A stretch of 64,000 bases of DNA from Actinomycetales bacterium (lineage in GTDB: Bacteria; Actinomycetota; Actinomycetes; S36-B12). Made by a program: the position numbers and the translations under genes. The notes under the pieces were generated by a model. It saw only the letters and a list, made by a program, of their open reading frames with translations. It was not told the DNA's origin and searched no databases. Position 1 is the stretch's first letter. Every line of letters starts with the position of its first letter. The DNA is taken from positions 62,001 to 126,000 of the forward strand of contig WGLX01000009.1 of the NCBI GenBank assembly GCA_016125355.1, in the 5' to 3' direction. This document shows, piece by piece, positions 35,411-45,184 of the stretch.

Positions 35411-35770
35411 ATGGCTCTCAACATCCGCAAGGGCGACCTGGTGCAGGTCATCTCCGGCAAGGACCGTGGGGTCAAGGGCAAGGTCATCGAGGTCTACCCC
35501 GAGTCCGACCGCGTCATCGTCGAGGGTGTCAACCGCATCAAGAAGCACACCAAGGTCGGCCAGAACGCCCGTGGCGCGAAGACCGGCGGCATCATCACCA
35601 CCGAGGCCCCGATCCACGTGTCCAACGTGATGGTCGTCGACCCCGAGGATGGTCGGCCGACCCGCGTCGGCTACCGCAAGGAGAAGGTCGAGAAGCGTCG
35701 CTCCGACGGCTCGACCTACGAGGCCGAGCGCTCCGTGCGCATCTCCCGTCGTACCGGCAAGGACATCTGA
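35411..35770 (+). CDS. rplX: 50S ribosomal protein L24
   Basis: A 119-residue assembly-initiator protein of the 50S subunit. The KOW motif is in [19 protein letters not shown] (about residues 7-25), and the [19 protein letters not shown] loop is conserved. Length is normal for actinobacteria. The rplE gene follows after 8 bases. Confidence 0.97.
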   Translation: MALNIRKGDLVQVISGKDRGVKGKVIEVYPESDRVIVEGVNRIKKHTKVGQNARGAKTGGIITTEAPIHVSNVMVVDPEDGRPTRVGYRKEKVEKRRSDGSTYEAERSVRISRRTGKDI

Positions 35771-35778
35771 GGAATCCC

Positions 35779-36345
35779 ATGACTGCCACCACTGAGACCA
35801 CGATGCCGCGGCTGAAGGCCCGGTACCGCGAGGAGATCGTTCCCGCCCTGCGCGAGGAGTTCTCGTTCGCCAACATCATGCAGGTTCCGACGGTCACCAA
35901 GGTCGTCGTGAACATGGGCGTCGGCGACGCCGCACGCGACTCCAAGCTCATCGAGGGTGCGATCCGCGACCTGCAGGACATCACCGGCCAGAAGCCGCAG
36001 GTGACCAAGGCCCGCAAGTCCATCGCCCAGTTCAAGCTGCGCGAGGGTCAGCCCATCGGTGCGCACGTCACCCTGCGTGGCGACCGCATGTGGGAGTTCC
36101 TCGATCGCCTGCTCTCGATCGCGCTTCCGCGCATCCGCGACTTCCGCGGCCTGTCGCCGAAGCAGTTCGACGGCCGGGGCAACTACACCTTCGGCCTGAA
36201 CGAGCAGTCGATGTTCCACGAGATCGACCAGGACAAGATCGACCGTGTCCGGGGCATGGACATCACCGTGGTGACCACCGCCCAGAACGATGATGAAGGC
36301 CGCGCACTGCTTCGCCTTCTCGGATTCCCCTTCAAGGAGGCCTGA
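35779..36345 (+). CDS. rplE: 50S ribosomal protein L5
   Basis: A 188-residue 5S rRNA-binding protein that contacts P-site tRNA. Conserved parts are [47 protein letters not shown] and [18 protein letters not shown] short Thr-rich leader ([13 protein letters not shown]) is usual in this phylum. The rpsN gene starts 5 bases after the stop. Confidence 0.98.
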   Translation: MTATTETTMPRLKARYREEIVPALREEFSFANIMQVPTVTKVVVNMGVGDAARDSKLIEGAIRDLQDITGQKPQVTKARKSIAQFKLREGQPIGAHVTLRGDRMWEFLDRLLSIALPRIRDFRGLSPKQFDGRGNYTFGLNEQSMFHEIDQDKIDRVRGMDITVVTTAQNDDEGRALLRLLGFPFKEA

Positions 36346-36350
36346 GCCGA

Positions 36351-36536
36351 ATGGCGAAGAAAGCGCTGATCCAGAAGCAGCAGAAGACCCCCAAGTTCAA
36401 GGTGCGCGCCTACACGCGGTGCAACAAGTGCGGACGCCCGCACTCGGTGTACCGCAAGTTCGGCCTGTGCCGTGTGTGTGTTCGGGAGATGGCCCACGCG
36501 GGCGAGCTCCCTGGCGTGACGAAGAGCAGCTGGTAA
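36351..36536 (+). CDS. rpsN: 30S ribosomal protein S14, zinc-binding type
   Basis: The 61-residue type-Z S14. Two CXXC pairs (CNKCG and CRVC) enclose [11 protein letters not shown] and should bind one zinc ion. This short C+ form is the housekeeping S14 of many actinobacteria; zinc-free paralogues, when present, sit elsewhere under Zur control. Downstream 61 bases lack a gene and lead to rpsH. Confidence 0.97.
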   Translation: MAKKALIQKQQKTPKFKVRAYTRCNKCGRPHSVYRKFGLCRVCVREMAHAGELPGVTKSSW

Positions 36537-36597
36537 ACCACGACGTTGCAGGTCCGCTCCGGCGGAAACCACAGCGAGGAAGGCCTCAGGCCAAGAA

Positions 36598-36996
36598 ATG
36601 ACCATGACAGATCCCATCGCGGACATGCTTGCGCGACTGCGCAATGCGAATTCCGCCTACCACGACTCCGTGTCGATGCCGCACTCGAAGATCAAGGCGA
36701 ACATCGCCGAGATCCTGCAGCGTGAGGGCTACATCGCCGGGTGGAGCGTCGAGGATGCCGAGGTCGGCAAGTCCCTGACGCTCAACCTGAAGTACGGCCC
36801 GTCCCGCGAGCGCTCGATCGCCGGCCTTCGCCGCGTGTCGAAGCCCGGTCTGCGGGTGTACGCGAAGAGCACCGCGCTGCCGAAGGTCCTCGGGGGCCTG
36901 GGCATCGCCATCCTTTCCACGTCGTCCGGTCTGCTGACCGACCGACAGGCCGCGCAGAAGGGCGTGGGCGGGGAAGTCCTCGCCTACGTCTGGTAA
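36598..36996 (+). CDS. rpsH: 30S ribosomal protein S8
   Basis: A 132-residue primary 16S rRNA binder, and in E. coli the spc operon repressor. [20 protein letters not shown] is the exact actinobacterial N-terminus, which favours ATG 36598 over the ATG six bases later. The C-terminal loop [20 protein letters not shown] is conserved. Confidence 0.98.
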   Translation: MTMTDPIADMLARLRNANSAYHDSVSMPHSKIKANIAEILQREGYIAGWSVEDAEVGKSLTLNLKYGPSRERSIAGLRRVSKPGLRVYAKSTALPKVLGGLGIAILSTSSGLLTDRQAAQKGVGGEVLAYVW

Positions 36997-37008
36997 GGGG
37001 GCACGGAC

Positions 37009-37545
37009 ATGTCTCGCATCGGACGTCAGCCGATCAGCATCCCCTCGGGCGTGACCGCCAAGGTCGAGGGCCGCGAGGTCACCGTCACGGGTCCCAAGGG
37101 CACCTTGACGATGACCGTCGCCGAGCCCATCACCGTCGCGGAGGAGGACGGCGCCCTCGTCGTCACCCGCCCCGACGATGAGCGTGACTCGAAGGCCCGT
37201 CACGGCCTCACCCGGACGCTGGTCAACAACATGGTCATCGGTGTGACCCAGGGCTACGAGAAGGGCCTGGAGATCGTCGGCACCGGCTACCGCGTCGCGG
37301 CCAAGGGCACCGATCTCGAGTTCCAGCTCGGGTTCAGCCACCCCGTCGTGGTGACCGCCCCGGAGGGCATCTCCTTCCAGGTCGAGAGCCCCGTGAAGTT
37401 CAAGGTCATGGGTATCGACAAGCAGAAGGTGGGCGAGGTCGCCGCCAACATCCGCAAGATCCGCAAGCCGGAGCCGTACAAGGGCAAGGGCGTGCGCTAC
37501 GAGGGCGAGGTTGTTCGCCGCAAGGCCGGAAAGGCTGGTAAGTGA
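37009..37545 (+). CDS. rplF: 50S ribosomal protein L6
   Basis: A 178-residue protein near the sarcin-ricin loop. Two similar alpha-beta domains are visible. [15 protein letters not shown] opens the protein, and the second domain carries [22 protein letters not shown]. The stop overlaps the rplR ATG by one base. Confidence 0.98.
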   Translation: MSRIGRQPISIPSGVTAKVEGREVTVTGPKGTLTMTVAEPITVAEEDGALVVTRPDDERDSKARHGLTRTLVNNMVIGVTQGYEKGLEIVGTGYRVAAKGTDLEFQLGFSHPVVVTAPEGISFQVESPVKFKVMGIDKQKVGEVAANIRKIRKPEPYKGKGVRYEGEVVRRKAGKAGK

Positions 37546-37928
37546 TGACTTCCTTCGCTCCCAAGCTGGGCACGAGGACACCGAGCTCCGTCGGTCGCTC
37601 CCGCCGGCACCTGCGCGTGCGCAAGAAGGTGACCGGCACGACCGAGCGGCCGCGCCTGGTGATCACCCGTTCTGCGCGCCACATGGTGGCCCAGGTCGTG
37701 GACGACACCAACGGCGTGACGCTGGCATCCGCCTCCACCATGGAGGCGGACCTGCGCTCCGAGACCGCCGACAAGACCGCCAAGGCCCGCAAGGTCGGGC
37801 AGCTGGTCGGCGAGCGGGCCAAGAAGGCCGGCATCGAGACCGTGGTCTTCGACCGCGGTGGCAACCGCTACCACGGCCGCGTGGCCGCCGTCGCTGACGG
37901 TGCGCGCGAGGCCGGGCTGACCTTCTAA
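37545..37928 (+). CDS. rplR: 50S ribosomal protein L18
   Basis: A 127-residue 5S rRNA-binding protein. The start is taken as ATG 37545, overlapping the rplF stop (TGATG); GTG 37542 directly before it is possible. [19 protein letters not shown], the [17 protein letters not shown] strand pair and [20 protein letters not shown] are typical. Confidence 0.97.
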   Translation: MTSFAPKLGTRTPSSVGRSRRHLRVRKKVTGTTERPRLVITRSARHMVAQVVDDTNGVTLASASTMEADLRSETADKTAKARKVGQLVGERAKKAGIETVVFDRGGNRYHGRVAAVADGAREAGLTF

Positions 37929-37958
37929 CGACGTACGACTTCAGGAAGAGGTAGATCC

Positions 37959-38549
37959 ATGTCAGAAACTGCGCGTCGCAGCGGCGGCGGCGGTGATCGC
38001 CGGGAGCGCCGTGAGCGGACTCCTCGCGAGGAGAAGTCGGCTTACGTCGAGCGGGTCGTAGCCATCAACCGCGTGGCCAAGGTCGTCAAGGGCGGCCGTC
38101 GCTTCAGCTTCACGGCGCTGGTCGTCGTGGGTGACGGCGAGGGCATGGTCGGTGTCGGCTACGGCAAGGCGAAGGAGGTGCCGGCCGCGATCGCCAAGGG
38201 CGTCGAGGAGGCCAAGAAGCACTTCTTCCGTGTGCCGCGCATCCAGGGCACCATCCCGCACCCCATCACGGGTGAGGCGGCGGCCGGCGTGGTCATGCTG
38301 CGCCCGGCGGCTCCCGGTACCGGCGTCATCGCCGGCGGCCCGGTGCGTGCGGTGCTCGAGTGCGCGGGGATCCATGACGTGCTCAGCAAGTCCATGGGCT
38401 CCGACAACGCGATCAACATCGTGCATGCGACCGTGGCCGCGCTGAAGGGGCTCGAGGCGCCGGAGGCCGTGGCCGCCCGTCGCGGACTGCCCCTCGAGGA
38501 CGTCGCCCCGGCGGCCCTCCTGCGCGCCCGCGCGGAGGTGAATGCATGA
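37959..38549 (+). CDS. rpsE: 30S ribosomal protein S5
   Basis: A 196-residue protein of the mRNA entry channel that affects accuracy. The dsRNA-binding N-domain has [19 protein letters not shown] and [16 protein letters not shown], and the C-terminal part has [20 protein letters not shown] short basic leader ([15 protein letters not shown]) precedes the core. The SD GAAGAGGTAG lies upstream. Its stop overlaps the rpmD start. Confidence 0.98.
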   Translation: MSETARRSGGGGDRRERRERTPREEKSAYVERVVAINRVAKVVKGGRRFSFTALVVVGDGEGMVGVGYGKAKEVPAAIAKGVEEAKKHFFRVPRIQGTIPHPITGEAAAGVVMLRPAAPGTGVIAGGPVRAVLECAGIHDVLSKSMGSDNAINIVHATVAALKGLEAPEAVAARRGLPLEDVAPAALLRARAEVNA

Positions 38550-38731
38550 TGGCTCGCCTGAAGGTCACCCAGAAGAAGTCCGAGATCGGCGGAACGAGCG
38601 GTCAGCGCAACACCCTGCGCTCCCTCGGCCTCAAGCGCATCGGCGACACCGTCGTCAAGGAGGACCGCCCTGAGATCCGCGGCATGGTGAACACCGTGCG
38701 GCACCTGGTCGTTGTCGAGGAGGTCGACTGA
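38549..38731 (+). CDS. rpmD: 50S ribosomal protein L30
   Basis: A 60-residue protein ([17 protein letters not shown]). Tandem ATGs at 38546 and 38549 both follow the SD GGAGGTG (38534-38540); the second gives the family-like N-terminus. [18 protein letters not shown] and the [12 protein letters not shown] end are standard. The rplO ATG starts 2 bases after the stop. Confidence 0.96.
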   Translation: MARLKVTQKKSEIGGTSGQRNTLRSLGLKRIGDTVVKEDRPEIRGMVNTVRHLVVVEEVD

Positions 38732-38733
38732 CG

Positions 38734-39174
38734 ATGGCACTCAAGGTCCATCACCTGCGCCCGGCTCCGGGCGCCAAGACGCCGAAGACCCGCAAGGGCC
38801 GTGGCGAGGCATCCAAGGGCAAGACGGCTGGCCGCGGTACCAAGGGCACCAAGGCCCGTTACCAGGTCCCGGCTCGGTTCGAGGGCGGGCAGATGCCGCT
38901 GCACATGCGGCTGCCGAAGCTCAAGGGCTTCAAGAACCCGAACAAGACCGAGTTCCAGGTCGTGAACGTGGCCATGATCAACAAGCTGTTCCCGGAGGGG
39001 GGCCAGGTCGGCGTCGACGAGCTCGTCGCTGCCGGCGCCGTCCGCAAGGGTCAGCTCGTCAAGGTTCTCGGCCAGGGCGAGATCAGCGTCGCGGTCCAGG
39101 TGAGTGCGGATGCATTCTCCGAGGCGGCTCGTGACAAGATCGTGGCAGCAGGCGGGACGGCAACCGTCCGCTAG
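38734..39174 (+). CDS. rplO: 50S ribosomal protein L15
   Basis: A 146-residue late-assembly protein. The basic Gly-rich N-terminal arm ([20 protein letters not shown]) and the [20 protein letters not shown] segment identify it. It is the last r-protein of the spc part, before secY. A hairpin and 75 untranslated bases follow. Confidence 0.98.
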   Translation: MALKVHHLRPAPGAKTPKTRKGRGEASKGKTAGRGTKGTKARYQVPARFEGGQMPLHMRLPKLKGFKNPNKTEFQVVNVAMINKLFPEGGQVGVDELVAAGAVRKGQLVKVLGQGEISVAVQVSADAFSEAARDKIVAAGGTATVR

Positions 39175-39183
39175 TGGACTCGG

Positions 39184-39208
39184 CCCTCGGGTCCCCGTGA
39201 CCCGAGGG
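39184..39208 (+). terminator. Intercistronic hairpin between rplO and secY
   Basis: Arms 39184-39193 and 39199-39208 are perfect 10-bp complements with the loop CCCGT, lying 9 bases after the rplO stop. It may cause partial termination or set a processing point, reducing secY-adk-map expression relative to the r-protein genes. Confidence 0.6.
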
Positions 39209-39249
39209 CATCCCGCCCCCCGTTCGCTCCGAGACCTGCAGGAGGCCAC

Positions 39250-40548
39250 GTGCACATCAGTGCATTCGGTGCGGCACTGCGTACGCCTGACCTTCGTCGG
39301 AAGATCCTGTTCACCATCGGGATGCTGGCCCTGTATCGACTGGGCTCGGTCGTTCCGACGCCGGGCGTCGACTACGCCGCCATCCAGCGATGCATCGACG
39401 TCGTCCAGGACAACTCCGTCTACGCGCTGATCAACCTGTTCAGCGGCGGCGCCCTGTTGCAGTTGTCCGTCTTCGCGCTCGGCATCATGCCGTACATCAC
39501 CGCCAGCATCATCCTGCAGCTGCTCACCGTGGTCATTCCACGGCTCGAGACGCTCAAGCAGGACGGTCAGGCGGGACAGGCCAAGATCACGCAGTACACC
39601 CGCTACGTCACGATCGGCCTTGCGATCCTGCAGTCCACGGCGATCATCTCCCTCGCGAGGACGCCGGGAGCGCTGTTCAGCGGCTGCAACGAGTCGATCA
39701 TCCCGAACGACGCCATCTGGGTCATCCTCGTGATGGTGATCGTGATGACGGCCGGCACGGCGGTCATCATGTGGTTCGGCGAGCTCATCACCGAGCGAGG
39801 CGTCGGCAACGGCATGTCCGTGCTGATCTTCACCTCGATCATCGCCACCGTCCCGGCTCAGTTCGCCGGCATCTGGGGCAGCCAGGGCCCGTTCACCTTT
39901 GCGATGACGCTTGCCGTCGGCCTCGCGGTGGTCGCCTTCGTGGTGTTCGTCGAGCAGGCCCAGCGTCGGATCCCGGTCCAGTACGCCAAGCGTATGGTCG
40001 GGCGCCGGATGTACGGCGGCACGTCGACCTACATCCCGCTCAAGGTCAACATGGCCGGCGTCATCCCGGTCATCTTCGCCTCGTCGCTGCTGTTCCTGCC
40101 GGTCCTGCTCGTGCAGCTGACGGGCAGCCAGGCGGACTGGGCCGTGTGGGTGCAGCAGCACCTGGCCCGCGGAACCGGGTCGATCTACGCGATCATCTAC
40201 TTCCTGCTGATCATCTTCTTCTGCTACTTCTACGTCTCGATCACGTTCAACCCGGTCGAGGTCGCCGACAACATGAAGAAGTACGGCGGCTTCATCCCGG
40301 GCATCCGCGCCGGCCGGCCGACGGCGGAGTACCTCGACTACGTGCTCACGCGTCTCACGGCCCCAGGCTCGCTCTACCTGGGCCTGATTGCCGTGCTGCC
40401 GCTGCTGGCGTTCGACCTGCTCGGCGTCGGCAGCCGCTTCATCTTCGGCGGCACCAGCCTGCTCATCATGGTCGGGGTCGGCTTGGATACGGTTAAGCAG
40501 ATCGAGGCTCAGCTGCAGCAGCGCAACTACGAAGGGTTCCTCCGGTAA
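39250..40548 (+). CDS. secY: Preprotein translocase channel SecY
   Basis: The 432-residue channel of the Sec translocon, with ten membrane helices. GTG 39250 follows the SD CAGGAGG (39238-39244). MHISAFGAALRTPDLRRKI, the plug-region LINLFSGGALLQLSVFALGI, and NMKKYGGFIPGIRAGRPTAEY are conserved. The final segment is TVKQIEAQLQQRNYEGF. The stop overlaps the adk ATG by one base (TAATG). Confidence 0.98.
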   Translation: MHISAFGAALRTPDLRRKILFTIGMLALYRLGSVVPTPGVDYAAIQRCIDVVQDNSVYALINLFSGGALLQLSVFALGIMPYITASIILQLLTVVIPRLETLKQDGQAGQAKITQYTRYVTIGLAILQSTAIISLARTPGALFSGCNESIIPNDAIWVILVMVIVMTAGTAVIMWFGELITERGVGNGMSVLIFTSIIATVPAQFAGIWGSQGPFTFAMTLAVGLAVVAFVVFVEQAQRRIPVQYAKRMVGRRMYGGTSTYIPLKVNMAGVIPVIFASSLLFLPVLLVQLTGSQADWAVWVQQHLARGTGSIYAIIYFLLIIFFCYFYVSITFNPVEVADNMKKYGGFIPGIRAGRPTAEYLDYVLTRLTAPGSLYLGLIAVLPLLAFDLLGVGSRFIFGGTSLLIMVGVGLDTVKQIEAQLQQRNYEGFLR

Positions 40549-41120
40549 TGCGCGTCGTACTGATGGGGCCGCCGGGGGCTGGCAAGGGCACCCAGGCGGA
40601 GATCCTTGCCGGTGTCCTGGGTGTGCCGCACATCTCCACCGGCGACATCTTTCGTCTGAACGTCTCCAAGGGCACCCCCCTGGGCGTCGAGGCGAAGCGG
40701 TACATGGACGCCGGCGAGTACGTGCCGGACGGCGTCACCAACGCGATGGTCCGCGACCGCCTCTCCCATGATGACTGCCGCGCCGGGTTCCTCCTCGACG
40801 GCTACCCCCGGACCGTGGAGCAGGTCGGCGAGCTCGCGGCGATGCTGCGCAGCGCGTCCCTCTCCCTCGATGCGGTCCTCGAGCTCACCGTCGACATCGA
40901 CGAGGTGGTGGGACGCCTCGTGAAGCGAGCCGCCGAGCAGGGCCGCAGTGACGACACCGAGGACGTCATCCGCCGTCGCCTCGAGGTGTACTTCGAGCAG
41001 ACCGCGCCGCTGACCTCGATGTACGAGAAGCAGGGCCTCCTCGTCCGGGTGGACGGGCTCGGCTCGATCGAGGAGGTTGCCGGCCGCATCGGCGCCGCCC
41101 TCGCCGTCGGCGCCGACTGA
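40548..41120 (+). CDS. adk: Adenylate kinase
   Basis: A 190-residue cytosolic enzyme converting ATP and AMP to 2 ADP. The P-loop GPPGAGKGTQ is at residues 7-16, AMP-binding STGDIFR follows, and GFLLDGYPRTVEQ holds the NMP-site Asp/Arg. The LID region (KRAAEQGRSDDTEDVIRRRL) is the short, Cys-free type, common in actinobacteria. Placement between secY and map is the usual one. Confidence 0.97.
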   Translation: MRVVLMGPPGAGKGTQAEILAGVLGVPHISTGDIFRLNVSKGTPLGVEAKRYMDAGEYVPDGVTNAMVRDRLSHDDCRAGFLLDGYPRTVEQVGELAAMLRSASLSLDAVLELTVDIDEVVGRLVKRAAEQGRSDDTEDVIRRRLEVYFEQTAPLTSMYEKQGLLVRVDGLGSIEEVAGRIGAALAVGAD

Positions 41121-41131
41121 CCGAGGCCGAT

Positions 41132-41944
41132 ATGTTCCGACGCCGCAGCGGCATCGAGATCAAGTCGCCTGACCAGCTGGCCGTCATGCGTCAGGCGGGC
41201 CTGGTGGTCGCGCGGGCACTGCACGCCATCGAGGAGGCAGCGACGCCCGGAACGACCACGGCCGAACTCGACGCCATCGCCCGCGAGGTGCTCAGGGACC
41301 ACCGGGCGACCTCATCCTTCCTCGGCTACCGCGCCCACGGCGCGGTGCCCTACCCCGGGGTCATCTGCGCCTCCGTCAACGAGGAGGTCGTGCACGGGAT
41401 CCCCGGCAGCCGCGTCCTCCGTGAGGGCGACCTGCTCTCCGTCGACTTCGGCGCCATCGTGGACGGCTGGAACGGCGATGCCGCCGTGACCATCCTCGTG
41501 GGGCAGGTGGCTCCCGAGGCCGCCGAGCTGAGCCGGATCACCGAGGCGGCCTTGTGGGCCGGCCTCGATCAGGCTCGCGTCGGTGCCCACCTCACCGACA
41601 TCTCCCATGCCGTGGAGTCGACCATCGTGGCCGCCGAGCAGGAGGCCGGGCGTGAGTTCGGCATCGTCGAGGACTACGGCGGCCACGGCATCGGCTCGCG
41701 CATGCACATGGAGCCGCACATCCTCAACTACGGAGCTCCCGGGCGGGGTCCGGTGCTGCGTCCCGGTATGGCCCTGGCGATCGAGCCGATGGTGACGCTC
41801 GGCAATCCGGCGGTGATGGTGCAGGACGATGCCTGGACTGTGGTGACCCTCGACGGCTCGCTCGCCAGCCACTGGGAGCACACGGTGGCGGTCACCGAGG
41901 AGGGCCCGTGGGTTCTCACCGTCCTTGAGGATCCGGTGCGATAG
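41132..41944 (+). CDS. map: Methionine aminopeptidase, type I
   Basis: A 270-residue metalloprotease that removes the initiator Met. The five metal ligands are visible: Asp in VDFGAIVDG, Asp in WNGDAAVT, His in YGGHGIG, Glu in LAIEPMV, and Glu in HWEHTV. The N-terminus MFRRRSGIEIKSPDQLAVM lacks the SH3-binding extension found in some actinobacterial paralogues. It starts 11 bases after adk. Confidence 0.97.
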   Translation: MFRRRSGIEIKSPDQLAVMRQAGLVVARALHAIEEAATPGTTTAELDAIAREVLRDHRATSSFLGYRAHGAVPYPGVICASVNEEVVHGIPGSRVLREGDLLSVDFGAIVDGWNGDAAVTILVGQVAPEAAELSRITEAALWAGLDQARVGAHLTDISHAVESTIVAAEQEAGREFGIVEDYGGHGIGSRMHMEPHILNYGAPGRGPVLRPGMALAIEPMVTLGNPAVMVQDDAWTVVTLDGSLASHWEHTVAVTEEGPWVLTVLEDPVR

Positions 41945-41953
41945 CGTCACGTG

Positions 41954-42913
41954 ATGCCGTCCGACGCCCCGACGCCGCCTGGTGCCGACCAGTTCCTGGC
42001 CGGCGTGACGCCCCTCATGGTTGGCGGCACCGGCCGCAGTGGCACCACCGTCCTGTCCCGGCTGCTCGGCCAGCACCCGCAGGTGCGCGCCAGCTGGCCT
42101 CAGGAGGTCAAGTTCGTCAATTCCGCGGACGGGCTGCTCGACCTCGTCGAGTGCCGTCCCGATCCGCGTGGCCTCGCCCGCCTGTGGGAGCGCAAGACGC
42201 TGGCCAAGCCGTGCGCCGCCGCGCTCGTCGCATTCGCCGACGGCATGACCGGACGCTGGTGGGAGCGGTCGAACCGCCTCAGTCGTGATAGCGGCCTGCA
42301 CCTGGGGATCGACCGCGAGGATGTCGAGATCCTTCTCACCCAGCTGCGGGATGGCTTCGCTTCGGATCCGGACGGCGCTGCGCGGCGCTTCTTCTTCGGC
42401 TTCATCACGGCGCAGAGGGGGCACGACGGGGAGGCCATCTGGGTGGACACGTCCCCGCCCAACATCGCCAACGCGACCCGGATCCACCGGCTGCTCCCGA
42501 CGGCCCGCTTCCTGCACATGATCCGTGACGGCCGGTCGACCGCCGCCTCGGTGATCCAGGAGCGCTGGGGCCCGGATGACCCCCTCGAGGCGATCGACTG
42601 GTGGCGCAAGCGCACCATCCGCGCCCATCGAGGCCTGGCCGGGGTGCCGACCGGGCAGGCCCTCCAGGTGTCCCTCGAGGACCTCGTCATCCGGGATCGG
42701 GAGGCCACCTACACCCGGATCCTGGACTTCCTCGGCCTCGACGACGACCCGGCCATGCGCAGCTTCTTCGACGAGAAGATGCTCGCCAGTCGTCTCAATC
42801 CCTCGGGCTGGCGGGCCAAGGTCCCCGATCCGGAGGCGTTCGAGCGCTCCTACCAGGTCGCGGCCGAGCAGCTGCGCCAGGAGGGGATCGACCCCGACGA
42901 GTGGATCGACTAG
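41954..42913 (+). CDS. Sulfotransferase family protein
   Basis: A 319-residue protein from ATG 41954 (GTG 41951 is adjacent). The 5'-phosphosulfate loop is VGGTGRSGTTVLSRLL (about residues 23-38), and the 3'-phosphate loop is RFLHMIRDGRSTAASV (about 179-194), both as in PAPS-dependent sulfotransferases. The acceptor is unknown. It starts 9 bases after map and so is read with secY-adk-map. It is an unexpected guest in this conserved cluster; infA has its own promoter just downstream. Confidence 0.85.
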   Translation: MPSDAPTPPGADQFLAGVTPLMVGGTGRSGTTVLSRLLGQHPQVRASWPQEVKFVNSADGLLDLVECRPDPRGLARLWERKTLAKPCAAALVAFADGMTGRWWERSNRLSRDSGLHLGIDREDVEILLTQLRDGFASDPDGAARRFFFGFITAQRGHDGEAIWVDTSPPNIANATRIHRLLPTARFLHMIRDGRSTAASVIQERWGPDDPLEAIDWWRKRTIRAHRGLAGVPTGQALQVSLEDLVIRDREATYTRILDFLGLDDDPAMRSFFDEKMLASRLNPSGWRAKVPDPEAFERSYQVAAEQLRQEGIDPDEWID

Positions 42914-42933
42914 GTCTCGACCGACCCCGGATT

Positions 42934-42961
42934 TTGTGAACGAAGGCACGATGCGTAGAAT
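42934..42961 (+). promoter_or_regulatory. Putative infA promoter
   Basis: TTGTGA (42934-42939) and TAGAAT (42956-42961) are 16 bases apart in a locally AT-richer stretch after the sulfotransferase stop. Predicted start is near 42968, giving a leader of about 105 bases before infA. Confidence 0.6.
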
Positions 42962-43072
42962 TTGACGGTCGGTTTCAGGCTTCCCCGCCTCCTGCCTGCT
43001 TCGACCCGGGTTCCGGGCGCTGCGGCATGGGCGGAGAGCGTGGATCCGCTCCACTATCCGAGAGCAGAGGTT

Positions 43073-43294
43073 ATGGGCAAGAAGGACGGCGCGATCGAGC
43101 TCGAGGGCACGATCACCGAATCGCTGCCCAATGCGATGTTCCGCGTGGAGCTCGACAACGGGCACAAGGTGCTCGCACACATCAGCGGCAAGATGCGGAT
43201 GCACTACATCCGAATCCTTCCGGACGACCGGGTCGTCGTGGAGCTCTCGCCCTACGACCTGACCCGCGGCCGGATCGTCTACCGCTACAAGTAA
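43073..43294 (+). CDS. infA: Translation initiation factor IF-1
   Basis: A 73-residue OB-fold factor that occupies the A-site of the 30S subunit during initiation. ATG 43073 has the SD AGAGG (43066-43070). [40 protein letters not shown] and [18 protein letters not shown] are classic. An in-frame upstream extension to 42962 exists but lies across the promoter region and is not part of the protein. Confidence 0.98.
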   Translation: MGKKDGAIELEGTITESLPNAMFRVELDNGHKVLAHISGKMRMHYIRILPDDRVVVELSPYDLTRGRIVYRYK

Positions 43295-43329
43295 CAGCCA
43301 GAGCCGACAAGAACGGGAACGAGTCCACC

Positions 43330-43443
43330 ATGAAGGTCCAGCCGAGCGTCAAGCCGATCTGCGACAAGTGCAAGATCATCCGTCGCCACGGTCGCGTCAT
43401 GGTGATCTGCGAGAACCCGCGCCACAAGCAGCGTCAGGGCTGA
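43330..43443 (+). CDS. rpmJ: 50S ribosomal protein L36
   Basis: A 37-residue zinc-binding protein, [20 protein letters not shown] onwards. Cys11, Cys14, Cys27 and His32 form the expected CCCH zinc site, so this is the zinc-containing paralogue. It lies 35 bases after infA. Confidence 0.97.
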   Translation: MKVQPSVKPICDKCKIIRRHGRVMVICENPRHKQRQG

Positions 43444-43645
43444 TCCCAGCACCTGTCGCGGCCGCCGGGGAGACAACCCGACGTCCGAACACATAGCAGG
43501 GCCCGACCCCCGCGGAGCGCGTGCGCCACCGCGGGACGACACCCCCGGACACGAGGCCGGGGACCTGCCAGTCGATTGACGATTGGGCGGGCAGGACTGG
43601 CTCCGCTACCGAAACCTCGTGCACGAGAAGAGAGAAGAACGCCTC
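43444..43645 (+). other. Spacer and leader before rpsM
   Basis: About 200 bases without a gene. It has a hairpin with arms CCCGCGG (about 43509-43515) and CCGCGGG (43529-43535). TTGACG at 43575-43580 could be a -35, but I see no convincing -10 at the right spacing. Confidence 0.4.
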
Positions 43646-44023
43646 ATGGCACGAATCGTTGGCGTCGACCTCCCGCGCGAGAAGCGCATGGCGGTCGCGC
43701 TCACCTACATCTACGGAGTCGGTCGCTCGCAGGCGGCCAAGGCCCTCGAGGCCACCGGCGTCAGCCCGGATCTCCGCGCGAAGGACCTTTCCGAGGAGCA
43801 GACGCTCGCCCTCCGCGACTGGATCGAGGAGAACCTCAAGGTCGAGGGCGACCTGCGTCGCGAGGTCCAGGCCGATATCCGGCGCAAGGTCGAGATCGGC
43901 TGCTACCAGGGCCTGCGTCACCGCAAGGGCCTGCCGGTGCGTGGCCAGCGCACTCACACCAATGCCCGCACCCGCAAGGGTCCGCGGAAGACCGTCGCTG
44001 GCAAGAAGAAGGCCGGCAAGTAA
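43646..44023 (+). CDS. rpsM: 30S ribosomal protein S13
   Basis: A 125-residue head protein that contacts P-site tRNA and L5. ATG 43646 gives [19 protein letters not shown]. The helix-turn segment [19 protein letters not shown] and the basic tail [17 protein letters not shown] are diagnostic. A possible upstream extension to 43583 is not supported by the family length. Confidence 0.98.
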   Translation: MARIVGVDLPREKRMAVALTYIYGVGRSQAAKALEATGVSPDLRAKDLSEEQTLALRDWIEENLKVEGDLRREVQADIRRKVEIGCYQGLRHRKGLPVRGQRTHTNARTRKGPRKTVAGKKKAGK

Positions 44024-44052
44024 GCCGCCGCGAGACTCTGGAGAACTGACAC

Positions 44053-44460
44053 ATGGCCCCGAAGACAGGCAATAAGCCCGGCGCGAAGAAGGTGCGCCGC
44101 AAGGAGAAGAAGAACGTGGCCCACGGCCACGCGCACATCAAGAGCACGTTCAACAACACCATCGTCTCGATCACCGACCCCACGGGTGCGGTGATCTCCT
44201 GGGCGAGCGCCGGGCAGGTCGGCTTCAAGGGAAGCCGCAAGTCCACCCCGTTCGCCGCGCAGCTGGCCGCCGAGGCGGCCGCTCGCCGCGCGATGGAGCA
44301 CGGCATGCGCAAGGTCGACGTGTTCGTCAAGGGTCCGGGCTCCGGCCGCGAGACCGCCATCCGTTCGCTGCAGGCCACGGGCCTCGAGGTCGGTTCCATC
44401 TCCGACGTCACGCCCGCGCCGCACAACGGCACCCGTCCGCCCAAGCGTCGTCGCGTCTGA
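44053..44460 (+). CDS. rpsK: 30S ribosomal protein S11
   Basis: A 135-residue platform protein. [19 protein letters not shown], the [19 protein letters not shown] strand and the [12 protein letters not shown]-terminus are conserved. A Lys-rich leader ([14 protein letters not shown]) is typical of actinobacteria. It lies between rpsM and rpsD in the alpha cluster. Confidence 0.98.
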   Translation: MAPKTGNKPGAKKVRRKEKKNVAHGHAHIKSTFNNTIVSITDPTGAVISWASAGQVGFKGSRKSTPFAAQLAAEAAARRAMEHGMRKVDVFVKGPGSGRETAIRSLQATGLEVGSISDVTPAPHNGTRPPKRRRV

Positions 44461-44491
44461 CCGCGCACACCTGATCTAGGAGATACGAGAA

Positions 44492-45118
44492 ATGGCGCGT
44501 TACACAGACGCCGACTGCAAGCGGTGCCGCCGCGAGAAGATGAAGCTGTTCCTCAAGGGCGCCAAGTGCGAGTCGCCGAAGTGCCCGTTCGAGAAGCGTC
44601 CGTACCCGCCCGGCCAGCACGGCCGCGGTCGTTCGAAGGACAGCGAGTACCTGCTGCAGCTGCGTGAGAAGCAGAAGGCCGTCCGCATGTACGGCGTGCT
44701 CGAGAAGCAGTTCTCGAACTACTACGTCGAGGCGCAGCGGCAGGCCGGCAAGACCGGCGAGAACCTGCTCCGCCTGCTCGAGTCCCGACTCGACAACGTG
44801 GTGTTCCGGGCCGGCTTCGCGAAGTCCCGCGACATGGCCCGCCAGCTGGTGACCCACGGCCACTTCATGGTCAACGGCCGCAAGGTCAACATCCCCTCCT
44901 ACCGGGTCTCGCCGAACGACATCGTCGAGGTGCGCCCGGGCTCGCGTGAGCTCACCCCGTTCGTGGTCGCTCACGCCGAGATCGGGGAGCGTCCGGTTCC
45001 GGCATGGCTCGAGGTCATCCCGTCGCAGATGCGGATCCTCGTCCACTCCCTGCCGGCCCGCGAGGTCATCGACACCCAGGTCAACGAGCAGCTCATCGTC
45101 GAGCTCTACTCGAAGTAG
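44492..45118 (+). CDS. rpsD: 30S ribosomal protein S4
   Basis: A 208-residue assembly initiator and alpha-operon autoregulator in many bacteria. The N-terminus has a Cys cluster (CKRCRREK, then CESPKCPF), expected to bind zinc. The S4 RNA-binding domain begins at about residue 98 ([19 protein letters not shown]). The SD AGGAGA precedes ATG 44492. Confidence 0.98.
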   Translation: MARYTDADCKRCRREKMKLFLKGAKCESPKCPFEKRPYPPGQHGRGRSKDSEYLLQLREKQKAVRMYGVLEKQFSNYYVEAQRQAGKTGENLLRLLESRLDNVVFRAGFAKSRDMARQLVTHGHFMVNGRKVNIPSYRVSPNDIVEVRPGSRELTPFVVAHAEIGERPVPAWLEVIPSQMRILVHSLPAREVIDTQVNEQLIVELYSK

Positions 45119-45184
45119 TTCATTCAGCAGTTCATCCATATTCGCGGCGTCAAATAGCGGTCGTCGCGGGAAGGAAGTCCCAAC

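Noticed and set aside
42962-43072. N-terminal extension of IF-1 to 110 residues
   Set aside because: IF-1 is about 72 residues throughout bacteria, the SD is right before ATG 43073, and the extension overlaps the likely transcription start.
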